A DNA stretch of 14,403 nt, taken from contig JBDRTU010000062.1 in the NCBI GenBank assembly GCA_043823825.1, positions 1 to 14,403 of the forward strand. Reading direction: 5' to 3'. The position numbers were made by a program, and so were the translations under genes. The notes beneath the pieces were generated by a model. The model did no database searches. It was not told the DNA's origin and worked only from the letters and a program-made list of their open reading frames with translations. The stretch's first letter is position 1. Every line of letters starts with the position of its first letter. This stretch comes from JBDRTU01 sp043823825. GTDB lineage: Bacteria > Patescibacteriota > Patescibacteriia > Veblenbacterales > UBA10138. Positions 5,907-12,843 of the stretch are shown piece after piece.

Positions 5907-7364
5907 CTACTTAAACGTAGGTATAGGTAAAGGGCCGCGCGCTGTTTCATATGCTTGAGCTAATTGAAATAACAACCCCTCTGACCAAGCAGGCCCGATA
6001 AGCTGCAAACCAACTGGTAAACCATTGCTCAAACCACAAGGCAGTGATACCGCCGGAATTCCAGCTATGTTTACCGGCACCGTATTAATATCAGCTAAAT
6101 ACATTGCCAAAGGATCAGCAGTTTTTTCTCCTAAAGCAAATGCCATAGTGGGTGTAGTTGGTCCTACAACCACATCCACTTTATCAAAAACTTTTTTAAA
6201 ATCATTTTTTATAGCTTCCCGAGCCAATACTGCTTTGCGGTAATAAGCATCATAATAACCAGCTGATAAAACATAAGTGCCTAAGATAATGCGCCGCTTA
6301 ACCTCTGAACCTAAAAATTGCCCTCGGGTTTTAGTATAAAATTCAAATAAGCTTTGAGAATCTACTGCCTGACCATAACGCAAACCATCATAACGAGCTA
6401 GGTTAGCACTTACTTCCGCTGGAGTGATAATATAATAAGTGGCTACGCCTAAAGACATATTAGGCAAGCTTACTTCTGATACTTGATGGCCAAGTTTTTG
6501 TATCTCTGCCACAGCTTGATCAACCACCTTACCTACCTTACTGTCTAAACCTTGAGCAAAAAATTCCCGAGCTACGCCAATCCGTAATCTTTTAGGTTCC
6601 TGTTCTAATAACTTAACATAATCAGGTACTGTTTGTTTCTGACTAGTAGAATCACAAGGATCATGCCCGGCAATAACTTGCAACACTTGGGCTGCTTCTT
6701 TAACAGTAGAAGCCAAAGGCCCAACCGTATCAAAAGACGAAGCCATAGCAATTAAACCATAGCGAGAAACGCGTCCATAAGTTGGCTTTGCTCCTACTAA
6801 TCCGCAAAAACTAGCCGGTTGTCTGATTGAACCGGCAGTATCACTGCCCAAAGATACACGGCATTCTTGAGCAGCAACTGCTGCTGCCGAGCCTGAAGAT
6901 GAACCACCGGGGACGCACTTTTCATTCCAAGGGTTATGGGTTATTTGCCATGCAGAATTTTCCCCAGAAGCTCCCATAGCAAACTCATCGCAATTGGTCT
7001 TTCCTAGTATTATCGCATCTGCCGCCAGCAGCCGCTCAACCGCCGTTGCATTATATGGTGGCAGATAATTCTGCAATATTTTAGAAGCGCCAGTAGTGAC
7101 AATATCCTTAGTCATCAACACATCTTTAATTGACACTGGTATACCAAATAAATTTCCCAGTTTCTCGCCGTGGGTAATTTTTTTATCAATCACTTTTGCC
7201 TGGGACAAAGCTAGTGTTTTTGTAACTTGTAAATAAGCTTTGATTTTAAAATCTAATTTCGCAATGCGATCTAAATAAGCCTGTGTTATTTCCACCGCTG
7301 ACCACTCGCCTTTTTTTAAACCCGCCTGTAATTGGCTGATAGATAAATCTAATAAATGACTCAT
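5907..7364 (-). CDS. gatA: Asp-tRNA(Asn)/Glu-tRNA(Gln) amidotransferase subunit A
   Basis: GatA is the glutaminase of GatCAB: it releases ammonia from glutamine for conversion of Glu-tRNA(Gln) or Asp-tRNA(Asn) to the amidated form. The 485 residues match the usual length. The amidase-signature triad is intact: Lys80 in GIPVSIKD, the cis-Ser in PGGSSSGSAAA (about Ser155), and nucleophile Ser179 in GSDTAGSIRQPA. The tail GLPVGLQLIGPAWSEGLL is typical. I start at ATG 7364, which follows the gatC stop by four bases; an in-frame TTG at 7382 would add six residues and overlap gatC by 14 bases without a better ribosome site. It lies between gatC and the DedA gene in one tight operon. gatB is not in the window and must lie elsewhere, as often happens in this lineage. 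Confidence 0.97.
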   Translation of the reverse strand: MSHLLDLSISQLQAGLKKGEWSAVEITQAYLDRIAKLDFKIKAYLQVTKTLALSQAKVIDKKITHGEKLGNLFGIPVSIKDVLMTKDIVTTGASKILQNYLPPYNATAVERLLAADAIILGKTNCDEFAMGASGENSAWQITHNPWNEKCVPGGSSSGSAAAVAAQECRVSLGSDTAGSIRQPASFCGLVGAKPTYGRVSRYGLIAMASSFDTVGPLASTVKEAAQVLQVIAGHDPCDSTSQKQTVPDYVKLLEQEPKRLRIGVAREFFAQGLDSKVGKVVDQAVAEIQKLGHQVSEVSLPNMSLGVATYYIITPAEVSANLARYDGLRYGQAVDSQSLFEFYTKTRGQFLGSEVKRRIILGTYVLSAGYYDAYYRKAVLAREAIKNDFKKVFDKVDVVVGPTTPTMAFALGEKTADPLAMYLADINTVPVNIAGIPAVSLPCGLSNGLPVGLQLIGPAWSEGLLFQLAQAYETARGPLPIPTFK

Positions 7365-7368
7365 ATTA

Positions 7369-7653
7369 TTAGTTTTGGCCAAATACCGGAGGCGCTTTAA
7401 TTAATTTATTCTTATCTGTTTTGTCAACAATTAACAATTTGTCCTCTTCTGTAAATGTTCTAATTTGATCAGCTCTAAGGGCTGATTCCGTTGATTCTAA
7501 TTTACTAGTCACTTTGCTAGCCAACTCATTAACCTTTCCAACATAATTTAAAATATCAGCCAATTCATTTGTTAACCGGCTTATTTCCTGATCTGTTAAT
7601 TGCAGTCTTGCCAATTTAGCCAAATTCTCAACCTCTGATTTTTGTAATGACAT
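7369..7653 (-). CDS. gatC: Asp-tRNA(Asn)/Glu-tRNA(Gln) amidotransferase subunit C
   Basis: GatC is the small belt-like subunit that holds GatA and GatB together. The protein has 94 residues, the normal size, and begins MSLQKSEVENLAKLARLQLT, a close match to the family N-terminus; the C-terminal LIKAPPVFGQN also fits. The frame stays open upstream to an ATG at 7818, but the extra 55 residues do not resemble GatC and pass through a GC-rich repeat-like tract, so I place the start at ATG 7653. No strong Shine-Dalgarno precedes it. It is the first gene of the gatC-gatA-DedA-dehydrogenase run, and the gatA start follows its stop by four bases. I could not fix its promoter. Confidence 0.95.
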   Translation of the reverse strand: MSLQKSEVENLAKLARLQLTDQEISRLTNELADILNYVGKVNELASKVTSKLESTESALRADQIRTFTEEDKLLIVDKTDKNKLIKAPPVFGQN

Positions 7654-7910
7654 ATTAATAATTTTAAGGTAATTTTGAGGTTTTGGCAAAAATACTTGAC
7701 ACGCCTCCGTCTTGATTTTTATAGGGACTACGGATGTGCGGCCTGCCCGCCAACCGTCCTCCCGATCAAAGTGCAAGGTGAGCTCTTTTAGGTTAATGAC
7801 GGACAAAAGCAAACACAAGTTTAGACTTTGGCAGGCGGGGACAAATATAGTGGTGTATTATGAAGAACAATAAACTCCAATACTAAGGTAATCGGAGTAT
7901 ACTTAAGAAC

Positions 7911-7939
7911 TTGACAAATTAAAATAAGAGGATGATAAT
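7911..7939 (+). promoter_or_regulatory. Strong plus-strand promoter facing the ligA terminator
   Basis: TTGACA (7911-7916) is a perfect -35, followed after exactly 17 bases by GATAAT (7934-7939), which matches five of six -10 positions. No plus-strand protein gene follows. The transcript would start near 7946 and meet the hairpin at 8042-8070 about 125 bases later, so it would make only a short RNA. Confidence 0.6.
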
Positions 7940-7956
7940 TAAATTGTCCAAAATAT

Positions 7957-8033
7957 GTAGGATACGGGTTCTTACCGGAATTTCCTCGCTAAGGAAAACG
8001 AAGAATGGTGGATTAGTGAATCCCGTATCCTAC
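7957..8033. repeat. 77-base element with perfect 12-base inverted ends
   Basis: The ends gtaggatacggg (7957-7968) and cccgtatcctac (8022-8033) are exact reverse complements. Inside lies a small hairpin at 7981-7997, so the whole can fold as a stem with an internal branch. No clear target-site duplication flanks it: the neighbouring bases are tat on the left and taa on the right. It could be a miniature palindromic repeat or the core of a small RNA. Confidence 0.75.
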
Positions 8034-8041
8034 TAAATTAT

Positions 8042-8070
8042 AAAGAGCGATTGCTGATCAATCGCTCTTT
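8042..8070 (-). terminator. Intrinsic terminator of ligA
   Basis: A perfect 12-base stem (8042-8053 with 8059-8070) has the 5-base loop ctgat. On the minus strand it begins 12 bases past the ligA stop and is followed by TATAATTTAG after the CTCTTT end, a moderate U-rich tract. On the plus strand TTTT follows, so it could also end a rightward small RNA. Confidence 0.7.
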
Positions 8071-8081
8071 TCCTGACAATT

Positions 8082-10076
8082 CTATTTAACCAGCTGGCTA
8101 AACTCTTTTTCAGAAATTATTTTAACTCCCAACTTAACTGCTTGGGTATATTTAGATCCCGGGTCTTTGCCTTTAACTACTAAACTGGTATGAGAACTAA
8201 CCGACTCGCTAACTTTTCCACCAGACCGCCTCACTGCTTGTTTAGCTTCTTCTCTTGTAAAATTTTCCAAAAAACCAGTAACCACTACTATTTTGCCAGT
8301 GAGTTTACCTGATTTTGAAGAGATAATTGTATGAACAGTTATTCCTAAATCTTGTAATCGCTTAATAAATCTCTGATTGGCGCTATTTTGAAAAAATTCA
8401 TAAATACTTTTAGCTACCACTGGGCCAATATCAGCAATACCTTCTAACTCTTGCAAACTAGCTTGCTGCAGACGGGCCAAATTACTATAGTAAGAAGCTA
8501 ATTCAATAGCAGTTTCCTCGCCAACATGGCGAATACCTAAAGCATTAATAAAACGGGGCAATTCAATTGTTTTGGCTTTATTAGTTGACTCTACTAAATT
8601 TTGGGCTGATTTTTCTGCAAAACGCTCTAACGGTTCTAAATCGCCAACTTTTAAAGTAAACAAATCAGCAGCATCTTTAATTAATCCTTGCTCTAATAAT
8701 TGATCCAATATCCTAGGACCTAAGCCATCTATATCAAAGCTTTTCTTGCCAACAAAATAGCGTAAACGCTCGCTTAAAACAGCGAAACAATTCTTATTAG
8801 TGCAATGCCAAGCCACTTCTCCCGATTTTCTCATAACCACTGATCCACACGCTGGACAGAGGGTTGGCATTTTAAAAATTTTTTCTTTGCCGGTGCGCAA
8901 CTTAGGCAACACCTTCACAATATCTGGGATAATATCACCAGCTTTTTGTACTATCACTGTATCGCCAACCCTAACATCTAAACGCTTAATTTCATCTTCA
9001 TTGTGCAGTGTGGCGCGAGAAACTGTAGTGCCAGCTAATCTAACTGGCTCTAAAATTGCAACTGGTGTTAAGGTACCGGTACGCCCTACCTGAACTATAA
9101 TATCTTTAATCCGGCTAGTACTTTGTTCAGATGGAAACTTATAAGCCAACATCCAGCGTTCTGTTTTTCCTACGCTTCCTAAACGCTGCTGGTCACCAAT
9201 GTTATTCACTACCAAAACAATGCCATCGGTTTGGTAAGGAAGCTTGTCCCGCTTCGCCTCCCATTTTTTTACATATTGCTCAAATGCTTTAAGATTGGGC
9301 ACTTCTTCACAATAAGGACTTACTTTAAAACCATATTTCCTCAATAATTGATGAACTTGGGCATGGGTGCTTTGGCCCAAATCAGTTAATATTTCAAAAG
9401 CATAAAAATCCATCCGCCTATTTTTTGCAATTTTGGGATCAAGCTGACGAATAGAACCAGCTGCTAAATTGCGCGGGTTGGCGAAACTAGGCAATCCTTG
9501 GACCTGTTGTTGTTGGTTAATACGCTTAAGTTCTTGTTTAGTTATCACAACCTCTCCCCGCACCTCTAAAAGTTTTGGCGGAGGGCCTTTACTCTCTAGC
9601 TTAAGCGGTATGCTTTCTATAGTACGCAAGTTAGAAGTAACGTCTTCTCCCACCAGCCCATTGCCACGCGTAGCGCCGCGCACTAATAAACCATTTTGGT
9701 AAGTTAGCACAACTGACAAGCCATCTATTTTGAGTTCAGTAAAATAACCCTTAATCTGGTGGCCTAGTAATTTTTCGTTGCGGGTCTGCCAATTTTCTAC
9801 TTCCTCAAAATTAAAAGCATCTTCTATTGAGATAATGGGTTGGCTGTGGCGCACCTTATGAAACTGTTTCAATGGTTCGCCTGCCACTCGCTGAGTTGGC
9901 GAATCAGGTGTAATCAAGTCAGGCCACTGCTCTTCCAGTTTAACTAACTCGTGTTTGAGCGAATCAAGAGCAGCGTCAGAAATTTCCTGCTTATCTTTCA
10001 CATGGTAAAGATAACGGTGATGATTAATCTCGGCTCGTAACTTAATTATCCGCTTGCTCGCTTCTGCTTTCAGCAT
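8082..10076 (-). CDS. ligA: NAD-dependent DNA ligase
   Basis: LigA seals nicks in DNA during replication and repair using NAD. The 664 residues are full length with all domains: the NMN-binding Ia domain including the YLYHV stretch at 22-26, the adenylation domain with ELKIDG and the AMP-accepting Lys116, RGNGLVGEDVTSN (137-149), an OB fold, a four-cysteine zinc finger (Cys407, 410, 425, 430), helix-hairpin-helix repeats (for example LQELEGIADIGPVVAKSI) and a C-terminal BRCT domain from about residue 590 (TGKIVVVTGF). It starts six bases after the stop of the last pseudopilin gene and has no strong ribosome site of its own, so it appears to be carried as the last gene of the pilus operon. That placement looks like genome compaction, not a functional link. 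A terminator follows. Confidence 0.98.
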   Translation of the reverse strand: MLKAEASKRIIKLRAEINHHRYLYHVKDKQEISDAALDSLKHELVKLEEQWPDLITPDSPTQRVAGEPLKQFHKVRHSQPIISIEDAFNFEEVENWQTRNEKLLGHQIKGYFTELKIDGLSVVLTYQNGLLVRGATRGNGLVGEDVTSNLRTIESIPLKLESKGPPPKLLEVRGEVVITKQELKRINQQQQVQGLPSFANPRNLAAGSIRQLDPKIAKNRRMDFYAFEILTDLGQSTHAQVHQLLRKYGFKVSPYCEEVPNLKAFEQYVKKWEAKRDKLPYQTDGIVLVVNNIGDQQRLGSVGKTERWMLAYKFPSEQSTSRIKDIIVQVGRTGTLTPVAILEPVRLAGTTVSRATLHNEDEIKRLDVRVGDTVIVQKAGDIIPDIVKVLPKLRTGKEKIFKMPTLCPACGSVVMRKSGEVAWHCTNKNCFAVLSERLRYFVGKKSFDIDGLGPRILDQLLEQGLIKDAADLFTLKVGDLEPLERFAEKSAQNLVESTNKAKTIELPRFINALGIRHVGEETAIELASYYSNLARLQQASLQELEGIADIGPVVAKSIYEFFQNSANQRFIKRLQDLGITVHTIISSKSGKLTGKIVVVTGFLENFTREEAKQAVRRSGGKVSESVSSHTSLVVKGKDPGSKYTQAVKLGVKIISEKEFSQLVK

Positions 10077-10082
10077 AAAACT

Positions 10083-10910
10083 TTACTTAGTAATTTCCTG
10101 TTCTGAAAAAATCACGTAATCGGGAAAACCATATATCGGCAACTGACTCGGCACACTGGTTTTTAATTCTTGCCGCACTGTAGTTTTACTAGAACGGCTA
10201 GTTACATCTAAATAATGGGAAAAACTTTCGTCTTCGGAAATATTTGATTTAATTGTTAAATTAACTAAATTGTTTGCCAAGGCCTTAAATCTAATTTGGT
10301 AAGTATCCCCAGCAATAAAACCTTCGTCATCATTTAGTATTAAAGGGGAGGCGGGAGTAATATCCTCATAACAAACATTTTCTGGTGTTTGTAAAACGCA
10401 AGAATAGGGCTGACCCAAATTTGGCCTAATCACTTCTGTACCAGTATCAGTGATGTTAACAAATGACACTTCTAAAAATGGCAGGTTGCCGCCGCCACCC
10501 TGAGACCAAGAAACCTCTAGCTCAATCATACCGTCGCTGGGATCAATATCCAATGTAAAAGTATCATCTACTCTTACTAACGGTATGGTTACAGAAGTAG
10601 CGGGATTGATCTTAGTTTTACACTTAGCATCTGCTTTACAGACGGTTGATTGATCATCAAAACTTGGATGATTACAACCCATATCACAATCATCCTTACG
10701 AATATTATAAAGACTTTGTTCTAATCCTCCCTCGGCATCAAAATATCCCACCAACGAATTATCAAGACTATTAGCCTGCCGTATTTCACTAACTACTAAC
10801 ACCGCCACTGTTAAACCGCCTACAATACCGCCTGATAACAACAAAAGCGCCAATAATAAAACATTACCCCGCTGCTTAAAACTTTTTTTTCTAGTTATAA
10901 ATTTTGACAT
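10083..10910 (-). CDS. GspK/PilX-like minor pilin component
   Basis: The last of four pseudopilin genes, 275 residues. After a basic leader ending in KQRG there is a long hydrophobic helix (NVLLLALLLLSGG onward) and then FDAEGGLEQSLYNIRK, the counterpart of the AEAGL region seen in PilX and GspK. Position 5 after the glycine is Leu, not Glu; absence of Glu5 is characteristic of the GspK tip pseudopilin. The exported part has six cysteines: DDCDMGC, STVC, AKC, and a CVLQTPENVC pair. AAGG lies five bases before the ATG. It follows the J-type gene by 30 bases and precedes ligA by six. The expected place is the tip of a type IV pilus or pseudopilus. The position in an H-I-J-K run supports the assignment; the sequence alone would be moderate evidence. 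Confidence 0.8.
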   Translation of the reverse strand: MSKFITRKKSFKQRGNVLLLALLLLSGGIVGGLTVAVLVVSEIRQANSLDNSLVGYFDAEGGLEQSLYNIRKDDCDMGCNHPSFDDQSTVCKADAKCKTKINPATSVTIPLVRVDDTFTLDIDPSDGMIELEVSWSQGGGGNLPFLEVSFVNITDTGTEVIRPNLGQPYSCVLQTPENVCYEDITPASPLILNDDEGFIAGDTYQIRFKALANNLVNLTIKSNISEDESFSHYLDVTSRSSKTTVRQELKTSVPSQLPIYGFPDYVIFSEQEITK

Positions 10911-10940
10911 TTAAGCCTTAACTTTTAACATTAAAGTTAA

Positions 10941-11552
10941 TTATCTGGCATATACACGCGCCGTAACAGTAGTTTGTAAATAAGTTGGTTTTTGCTCTGC
11001 TATTTTTATATTAGTACTGCTGGTTTTAAGCACAATAGTAACCTGGGGTTGAATATCTGGCGTGGTCGCTGTTACTTCGGTGGGAAAAGGATCTTCTAAA
11101 GGCGTCACAAAAAATTCTAATGTATCAACCCGTAAAGTGGGGGTGGTAAGGTCAAACCACTCAACTCCATCATTTTTGGATAGTTGTATACAATCAACCG
11201 TTCCGCGACATTCAGCTACTGGAGCTTTTCTAAAATACAAAGAATTACCTTGACTAGTCGTAATATACAAGTTAGAATTTTGTGCTACCTCCTCTCCCTG
11301 GACGGTGTATTCACTATAATTAATAAAACCAGAGCGAATTTCCTTTGCAATCACCTCTAACACATAACGCGCATCAGTAAAAGCAGTTTGTAAATCACGC
11401 GTGCGCTGCTGCGCCCGCTGAACATTAATAAAAATTTCCGCAATTATTACTGCAGCTAAAGTAAAAATAAACATCACTACCACTACTTCCATTAAAGTAA
11501 AGCCCGAAGAAAAGTATTTTTGAATTTTGATTTTTACATTTTTCATTTTCAT
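10941..11552 (-). CDS. GspJ/PilW-like prepilin
   Basis: A pseudopilin with a classic prepilin signature: basic leader, SSG cleavage site, then FTLMEVVVVMFIFTLAAVII, with Glu5 present. A long N-terminal alpha helix continues through VQRAQQRTRDLQTAFTDARYVLEVIAKEIRSG, typical of GspJ/PilW, and a beta-rich domain ends the protein (about 203 residues). The exported part has one cysteine pair, AECRGTVDC. I place the start at the ATG of 11552, whose A is shared with the TAA stop of the I-type gene (TAATG), a usual sign of coupled translation. An in-frame TTG at 11561 and an ATG at 11546 are alternatives; GGAG lies nine bases before the latter. PilD in the same operon should cleave after the glycine. 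Confidence 0.88.
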   Translation of the reverse strand: MKMKNVKIKIQKYFSSGFTLMEVVVVMFIFTLAAVIIAEIFINVQRAQQRTRDLQTAFTDARYVLEVIAKEIRSGFINYSEYTVQGEEVAQNSNLYITTSQGNSLYFRKAPVAECRGTVDCIQLSKNDGVEWFDLTTPTLRVDTLEFFVTPLEDPFPTEVTATTPDIQPQVTIVLKTSSTNIKIAEQKPTYLQTTVTARVYAR

Positions 11553-12250
11553 TATCTCCAATTATATAAATATTCCTGCATAGTTAAGCTGCGGCGAGTA
11601 ATACCGCCAAAAATACCAGAGGCTTGCCAACTAACTGTTGCTTGCACTCTAATACCTACTTTGGTATCACTACCGCAGTTGGCGTCACCTTCTCTTACTT
11701 CAATGTCACTACCGTTATCGCAAACTGGATCAAGCTTTATTAAACGATTAAAACCAGTGGGATTATAATCTGCTGACGACCCGGTTGAATCTTGAATCCA
11801 CTCATGATTTTGATAATGTCTGTAAAGTTTATATTCATTATCATTTACATCAGTACTGGTGGGAATATAATCAATTTCAAACTTAGCAGGCTCAATTGGC
11901 GTGCCATCTGGTAAATAAAATATTACAATGGCTGGTTGGTTGGGGTCGGGAGCTAAGCCCAAGTCCCAAGCACGACCCGGGTCGGAGTTGCCAGATGCCA
12001 ACCAGTTGCTATCGCGCACCCCTCTAATAACATCTATTGCTTCGCGCGCTAAATTAGCAGCCGTAATCCGCTGACCGCTATCAGCAGCAGCAGAAATATT
12101 TTTTAGGGTAAAAGTTAAAATAGCTCCCAAGCCTATTAAAATCATACCAATTGCTAAAGTGGCTTCTAACAAACCTTGCCCAGCAGTTTTACGGTTGTCT
12201 CCAGCCGTTTGACAATTTGCTAGTTTAAATAATTTAAGGCATTTACTCAT
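11552..12250 (-). CDS. GspI/PilV-like prepilin
   Basis: A 232-residue pseudopilin. The leader is longer than usual and ends KTAG; cleavage after Gly24 leaves QGLLEATLAIGMILIGLGA with Glu5 at residue 29. The segment AANLAREAIDVIRGVRDSNW after the helix is the pattern I associate with PilV-type proteins of Patescibacteria. The exported domain carries a single cysteine pair (DPVCDNG, DANCGSD). Its start overlaps the end of the H-type gene by eight bases (ATGAGTAA), and its stop overlaps the next start, so all three are translationally linked. Expected role: minor pilin at the pilus tip, partner of the J- and K-type proteins. Two more cysteines lie in the leader and would be removed by cleavage. 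Confidence 0.88.
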   Translation of the reverse strand: MSKCLKLFKLANCQTAGDNRKTAGQGLLEATLAIGMILIGLGAILTFTLKNISAAADSGQRITAANLAREAIDVIRGVRDSNWLASGNSDPGRAWDLGLAPDPNQPAIVIFYLPDGTPIEPAKFEIDYIPTSTDVNDNEYKLYRHYQNHEWIQDSTGSSADYNPTGFNRLIKLDPVCDNGSDIEVREGDANCGSDTKVGIRVQATVSWQASGIFGGITRRSLTMQEYLYNWR

Positions 12251-12815
12251 AAAATATCAACCCGCTTATTGAATTAATAGTAACAGTTGCCTGCCGCCCG
12301 GATTTTGTGTGCTCAAGCAAAATTTCTGCATCACCTCCAAAATTAACATCCTGATTAATTCTTACTTCTTCTGAATTGGGCGCAAATACCACATTTAAAG
12401 TTAATTCATTAGGCGCAGTTATATCAACTGTAATATGGGAAGAAATAGTTATCTCTTTTAACAGTACATCAGTATCTTCATATTGATAATCAACACCAGG
12501 GGTATCCTTACCACAATCAGCAAAAGTTTTAATGGTTGGTATTTCGGTTATTTCTACACCAAAACCATTTGCTGGGGGTTCCTTTTCCCCAGTAACACAT
12601 TCCACTGTATCTCCTGAATTATAAGCAGTTTGCATTTCCCTTAAACTAGTCTGTATTGCTTCGGCTGCTCCAACCAATTCATCACGATAACGGCCGCTAC
12701 GGAAATTAACAATCACTAAACCAGTGATAATTAAAAATATTGCCACAGATACTAACAGCTCCATTAGGGTAAAGCCACTTGGGCTGTACAATAATTTTTT
12801 TTTATATACAAACAT
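12243..12815 (-). CDS. GspH/FimT-like prepilin
   Basis: A 190-residue pseudopilin with leader MFVYKKKLLYSPSG and the methylation motif FTLMELLVSVAIFLII (cleavage after Gly14, Glu5 at residue 19). The region RDELVGAAEAIQTSLREMQTAY is typical of FimT/GspH, and the C-terminal part is beta-rich, ending in SGLIFYE. It has one cysteine pair in the exported part (VECVTG, ADCGKD). The ATG has AAAGGA five bases upstream. It follows pilD by 28 bases and opens the H-I-J-K run, whose order matches gspH-I-J-K of type II secretion systems. In cells with a single membrane and no outer-membrane secretin, the product is more likely part of a type IV pilus or competence pseudopilus than a secretion system (inference). 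Confidence 0.87.
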   Translation of the reverse strand: MFVYKKKLLYSPSGFTLMELLVSVAIFLIITGLVIVNFRSGRYRDELVGAAEAIQTSLREMQTAYNSGDTVECVTGEKEPPANGFGVEITEIPTIKTFADCGKDTPGVDYQYEDTDVLLKEITISSHITVDITAPNELTLNVVFAPNSEEVRINQDVNFGGDAEILLEHTKSGRQATVTINSISGLIFYE

Positions 12816-12843
12816 ACAAATCCTTTGACCTTATGACTTAATT

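Larger units (their letters stand above)
7946..8073 (+). ncRNA. Candidate small structured RNA
   Basis: Predicted from three signals in a row: the near-consensus promoter at 7911-7939, a closed 77-base domain with a perfect 12-base outer stem (7957-7968 with 8022-8033) and an inner hairpin tttcct/aggaaa (7981-7986 with 7992-7997), then a 12-base hairpin followed by TTTT at 8070-8072. It does not match the sequence hallmarks of tRNA, SRP RNA, tmRNA or RNase P RNA as I know them. The outer-stem structure may instead be a repeat element that happens to lie beside a promoter. The RNA call is inference. Confidence 0.35.
7654..8081. other. Intergenic region between gatC and ligA
   Basis: No protein gene is supported. 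From left to right it holds a GC-rich stretch at 7741-7840 with the inverted repeat gcctgcc (7741-7747) and ggcaggc (7830-7836), then a strong plus-strand promoter (7911-7939), a 77-base inverted-repeat structure (7957-8033) and a terminator hairpin (8042-8070). A second plus-strand TTGACA (7696-7701) with TATAGG after 18 bases is weaker. A promoter for gatC should lie here on the minus strand; TATACT at 7904-7899 is a possible -10 but its -35 (TTTTAA) is poor. Confidence 0.6.

Noticed and set aside
7696..7725. Second plus-strand promoter TTGACA-N18-TATAGG
   Set aside because: The -10 is weak, the spacing is long and nothing that looks like a gene or structured RNA follows directly.
7654..7818. 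N-terminal extension of gatC by 55 codons
   Set aside because: The extension does not resemble GatC, passes through a GC-rich repeat-like tract, and the family N-terminus begins at the internal ATG 7653.
7957..8033. tRNA gene (77 bases with paired ends)
   Set aside because: The length fits, but the paired end is 12 bases, not 7, and neither strand has a T-loop GGTTCRA motif, a D-arm pattern or an anticodon arm in place.
9880..9915. GC-rich tract in ligA as another repeat copy
   Set aside because: It encodes the conserved ligase segment PDSPTQRVAGEPL, so protein conservation explains it.
12243..12815. Type II secretion system
   Set aside because: The H-I-J-K order fits, but no secretin, ATPase or platform gene is visible and a single-membrane CPR cell would not need one. 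A type IV pilus is the safer reading.
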